From the NCBI RefSeq assembly GCF_000967915.1, contig NC_022549.1, positions 124,001 to 188,000 on the forward strand: DNA of 64,000 nt. The letters run 5' to 3'. A program made the translations under genes and the position numbers. Source of the DNA: Paracholeplasma brassicae (lineage in GTDB: Bacteria; Bacillota_I; Bacilli_A; Acholeplasmatales; UBA5453). Under the pieces are notes generated by a model. That model was not told the origin of the DNA. It saw only the letters and a program-made list of their open reading frames with translations, and made no database searches. Shown here one piece after another: positions 62,994 through 64,000 of this stretch (position 1 is its first letter; each line of letters starts with the position of its first letter).

Positions 62994-63764
62994 GTGTATC
63001 AAAAAGAACTCGATTTACTAAAAGAAGTCGTCCCTCGTATTTACGAAGACGCAACAAAAATCAAAAAAGAGATTGCCTATAAAGAAGGTAACGAAGTTGT
63101 TACAACCATCGATTTATTCATTGAACAAAAAGTGATTGATGCCGTATTAAAGGCGTTTCCAAACGATACGTTCTTAAGTGAGGAATTTCATAAAGACGGT
63201 CTTTTACAAAACCGTACTTGGTTGATTGACCCAATCGATGGGACGTCTAACTTCTCTGTAGACTTGGATTTATTTGTGATTCAAATCGCGCTTTATGACC
63301 AAGGTGATTTCGTGTTAAGCTACATTTTTCACCCAAGAAATAAAGACACCTACGTGGCAGTAAGAAATAAAGGCGCGTTTTTAAATGACGAACGTTATCA
63401 TTTAAAAGACAAAAAAAATAATCGTCACGTCTTGATGTCTTTAGTTGGTATAACAACCAAAGACAAAGAAAAAGATTACTATAAGCAATTAATCGACTAT
63501 GGCATGTCTAATCAAACCAAACTCAGAATCTTAGGCTCCATCGGTCTTGAATTATCGCTTGCAAGCCAAGGCATCTTAAATGTCTTTTATTCGGGTGTAA
63601 CGAATCTTTGGGACATTGCGCCTGGGATACTACTATGTAGGGAATCAGGCACACAACTATTTAATGAACATGGTAAAGACTATCAATTAGGTGATAAGCA
63701 TCTCTTTATCACAGATAATGAAACAAGAAAGAATTTAATCAAAGATATCTTACAATTAAAGTAG
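62994..63764 (+). CDS. Inositol monophosphatase family phosphatase
   Basis: 256 residues from a GTG start, 7 nt after GTGGGG. It has the metal-binding motifs of the FIG superfamily: SEEFH (Glu of site 1), WLIDPIDGTSNF (the DPIDGT motif) and, towards the end, NLWDIAPGILLCRESG (WDxAPG). It hydrolyses a sugar or inositol phosphate, or 3'-phosphoadenosine phosphate. The exact substrate cannot be told. The gene has its own terminator. Confidence 0.9.
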   Translation: MYQKELDLLKEVVPRIYEDATKIKKEIAYKEGNEVVTTIDLFIEQKVIDAVLKAFPNDTFLSEEFHKDGLLQNRTWLIDPIDGTSNFSVDLDLFVIQIALYDQGDFVLSYIFHPRNKDTYVAVRNKGAFLNDERYHLKDKKNNRHVLMSLVGITTKDKEKDYYKQLIDYGMSNQTKLRILGSIGLELSLASQGILNVFYSGVTNLWDIAPGILLCRESGTQLFNEHGKDYQLGDKHLFITDNETRKNLIKDILQLK

Positions 63765-63786
63765 TATTCGTACTGCTTTTTTTATT
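63760..63786 (+). terminator. Terminator with UUCG loop
   Basis: AGTAGTA, TTCG, TACTGCT (one G-U pair), then a T8 run; the left arm contains the stop codon of the phosphatase. Confidence 0.8.
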
Positions 63787-63801
63787 TGTCCTTAGCGGCT
63801 G

Positions 63802-63830
63802 TTGAATCTGATTTGATTATAAGATATAAT
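63802..63830 (+). promoter_or_regulatory. Promoter of the glutamate dehydrogenase gene
   Basis: TTGAAT (63802-63807), 17 nt, TATAAT (63825-63830). Confidence 0.75.
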
Positions 63831-63859
63831 TATCTAAATAACCAAAGGGAGTGATTTTT

Positions 63860-64000
63860 GTGAATTACATTAAACGAATCGAAGAAGAAGTCAAAAACAA
63901 CTATCCAAATGAGCCAGAGTACGTTCAAGCCGTTTTGTCTTTTTTAGAATCGATTGAAGGTTTGAATCTGGATTTAGAACAACTCGAAAAAATGGCGGTT
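63860..64000 (+). CDS. gdhA: Glutamate dehydrogenase, N-terminal part, cut by window edge
   Basis: GTG start at 63860 after AAAGGGAGTG. The 47 visible residues (YIKRIEEEVKNNYPNEPEYV, then QAVLSFLESIEG, then EKMAV) match the N-terminal helical part of hexameric NADP-type glutamate dehydrogenases, in which an NEPEF-QAVEEVL motif and an ER(M/L)-x-PER turn follow each other. The enzyme interconverts 2-oxoglutarate and glutamate. The catalytic region is outside the window. Confidence 0.7.
   Translation, partial: MNYIKRIEEEVKNNYPNEPEYVQAVLSFLESIEGLNLDLEQLEKMAV

Overview
The window is AT-rich, dense in genes and read with the standard code: TGA clearly ends genes (for example at 7927-7929, 15609-15611 and 20079-20081) and tryptophan is TGG. 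Strong Shine-Dalgarno sites, many lipoproteins, FtsX-type ABC exporters and a guanine riboswitch in front of guaBA point to a low-GC Firmicutes/Mollicutes bacterium. An Acholeplasmatales or Izemoplasmatales relative is my best inference, with moderate confidence. No rRNA, tRNA or CRISPR array was seen.

Layout. 1-1.7 kb: end of a sialate O-acetylesterase-like hydrolase. 1.8-4 kb: a CBASS-type pair (CD-NTase broken by a frameshift, plus a SAVED sensor). 4.3-6.2 kb: orphan genes and a truncated beta-rich protein. 6.3-9.6 kb: two ATPase-permease half transporters. 9.7-10.2 kb: an IS3 remnant. 10.7-25.3 kb: a capsule or exopolysaccharide locus (initiating sugar transferase, three glycosyltransferase modules, TviB/TviC-like precursor enzymes, deacetylase, FemAB-like protein, flippase, three Wzy-like proteins). 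25.6-31.8 kb: a defence island with HipBA and an IetAS-type AAA ATPase/subtilase pair. 32-45.5 kb: ABC exporter, FAD dehydrogenase, DUF5131 protein, paired lipoproteins, membrane-bound HTH regulators and an InlB-repeat lipoprotein. 45.5-47.2 kb: an intact IS3 element inside the loop of a terminator. 47-52.5 kb: pentapeptide-repeat protein, a tiny Lys/Ala/Pro protein, another ABC exporter. 52.5-55.7 kb: riboswitch-guaB-guaA. 56-58.5 kb: PrsW-like protease and NYN nuclease. 58.6-63 kb: the most unusual region. 63-64 kb: inositol-monophosphatase-like enzyme and the start of a glutamate dehydrogenase.

Most interesting system. At 60814-62064 a 366-bp unit is repeated in tandem. Each unit carries two 52-codon genes: a leaderless peptide A and a signal-peptide-bearing peptide B. 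Both end in the same core, RGY(L/I)(N/E)DVGLP(E/D)G. Next to it lie two convergent 305-residue HTH regulators of the Rgg/PlcR (RRNPP) kind, one of them divergent from the array. I infer a peptide-signalling locus with an amplified pheromone operon. The array promoter carries a 15-bp box (consensus GACAAATATGCCCTA) placed exactly 21 nt before the -10 hexamer. The same box at the same spacing occurs at five other promoters in the window (before two ABC exporters, a DUF5131 gene, the Lys/Ala/Pro peptide and a small membrane protein), which suggests a shared regulon.

At least five genes are each broken by a single-base indel in an A or T run. This is either real decay or uncorrected long-read error, and it decides whether the CD-NTase, deacetylase, FemAB-like, ABC and NYN genes are functional.
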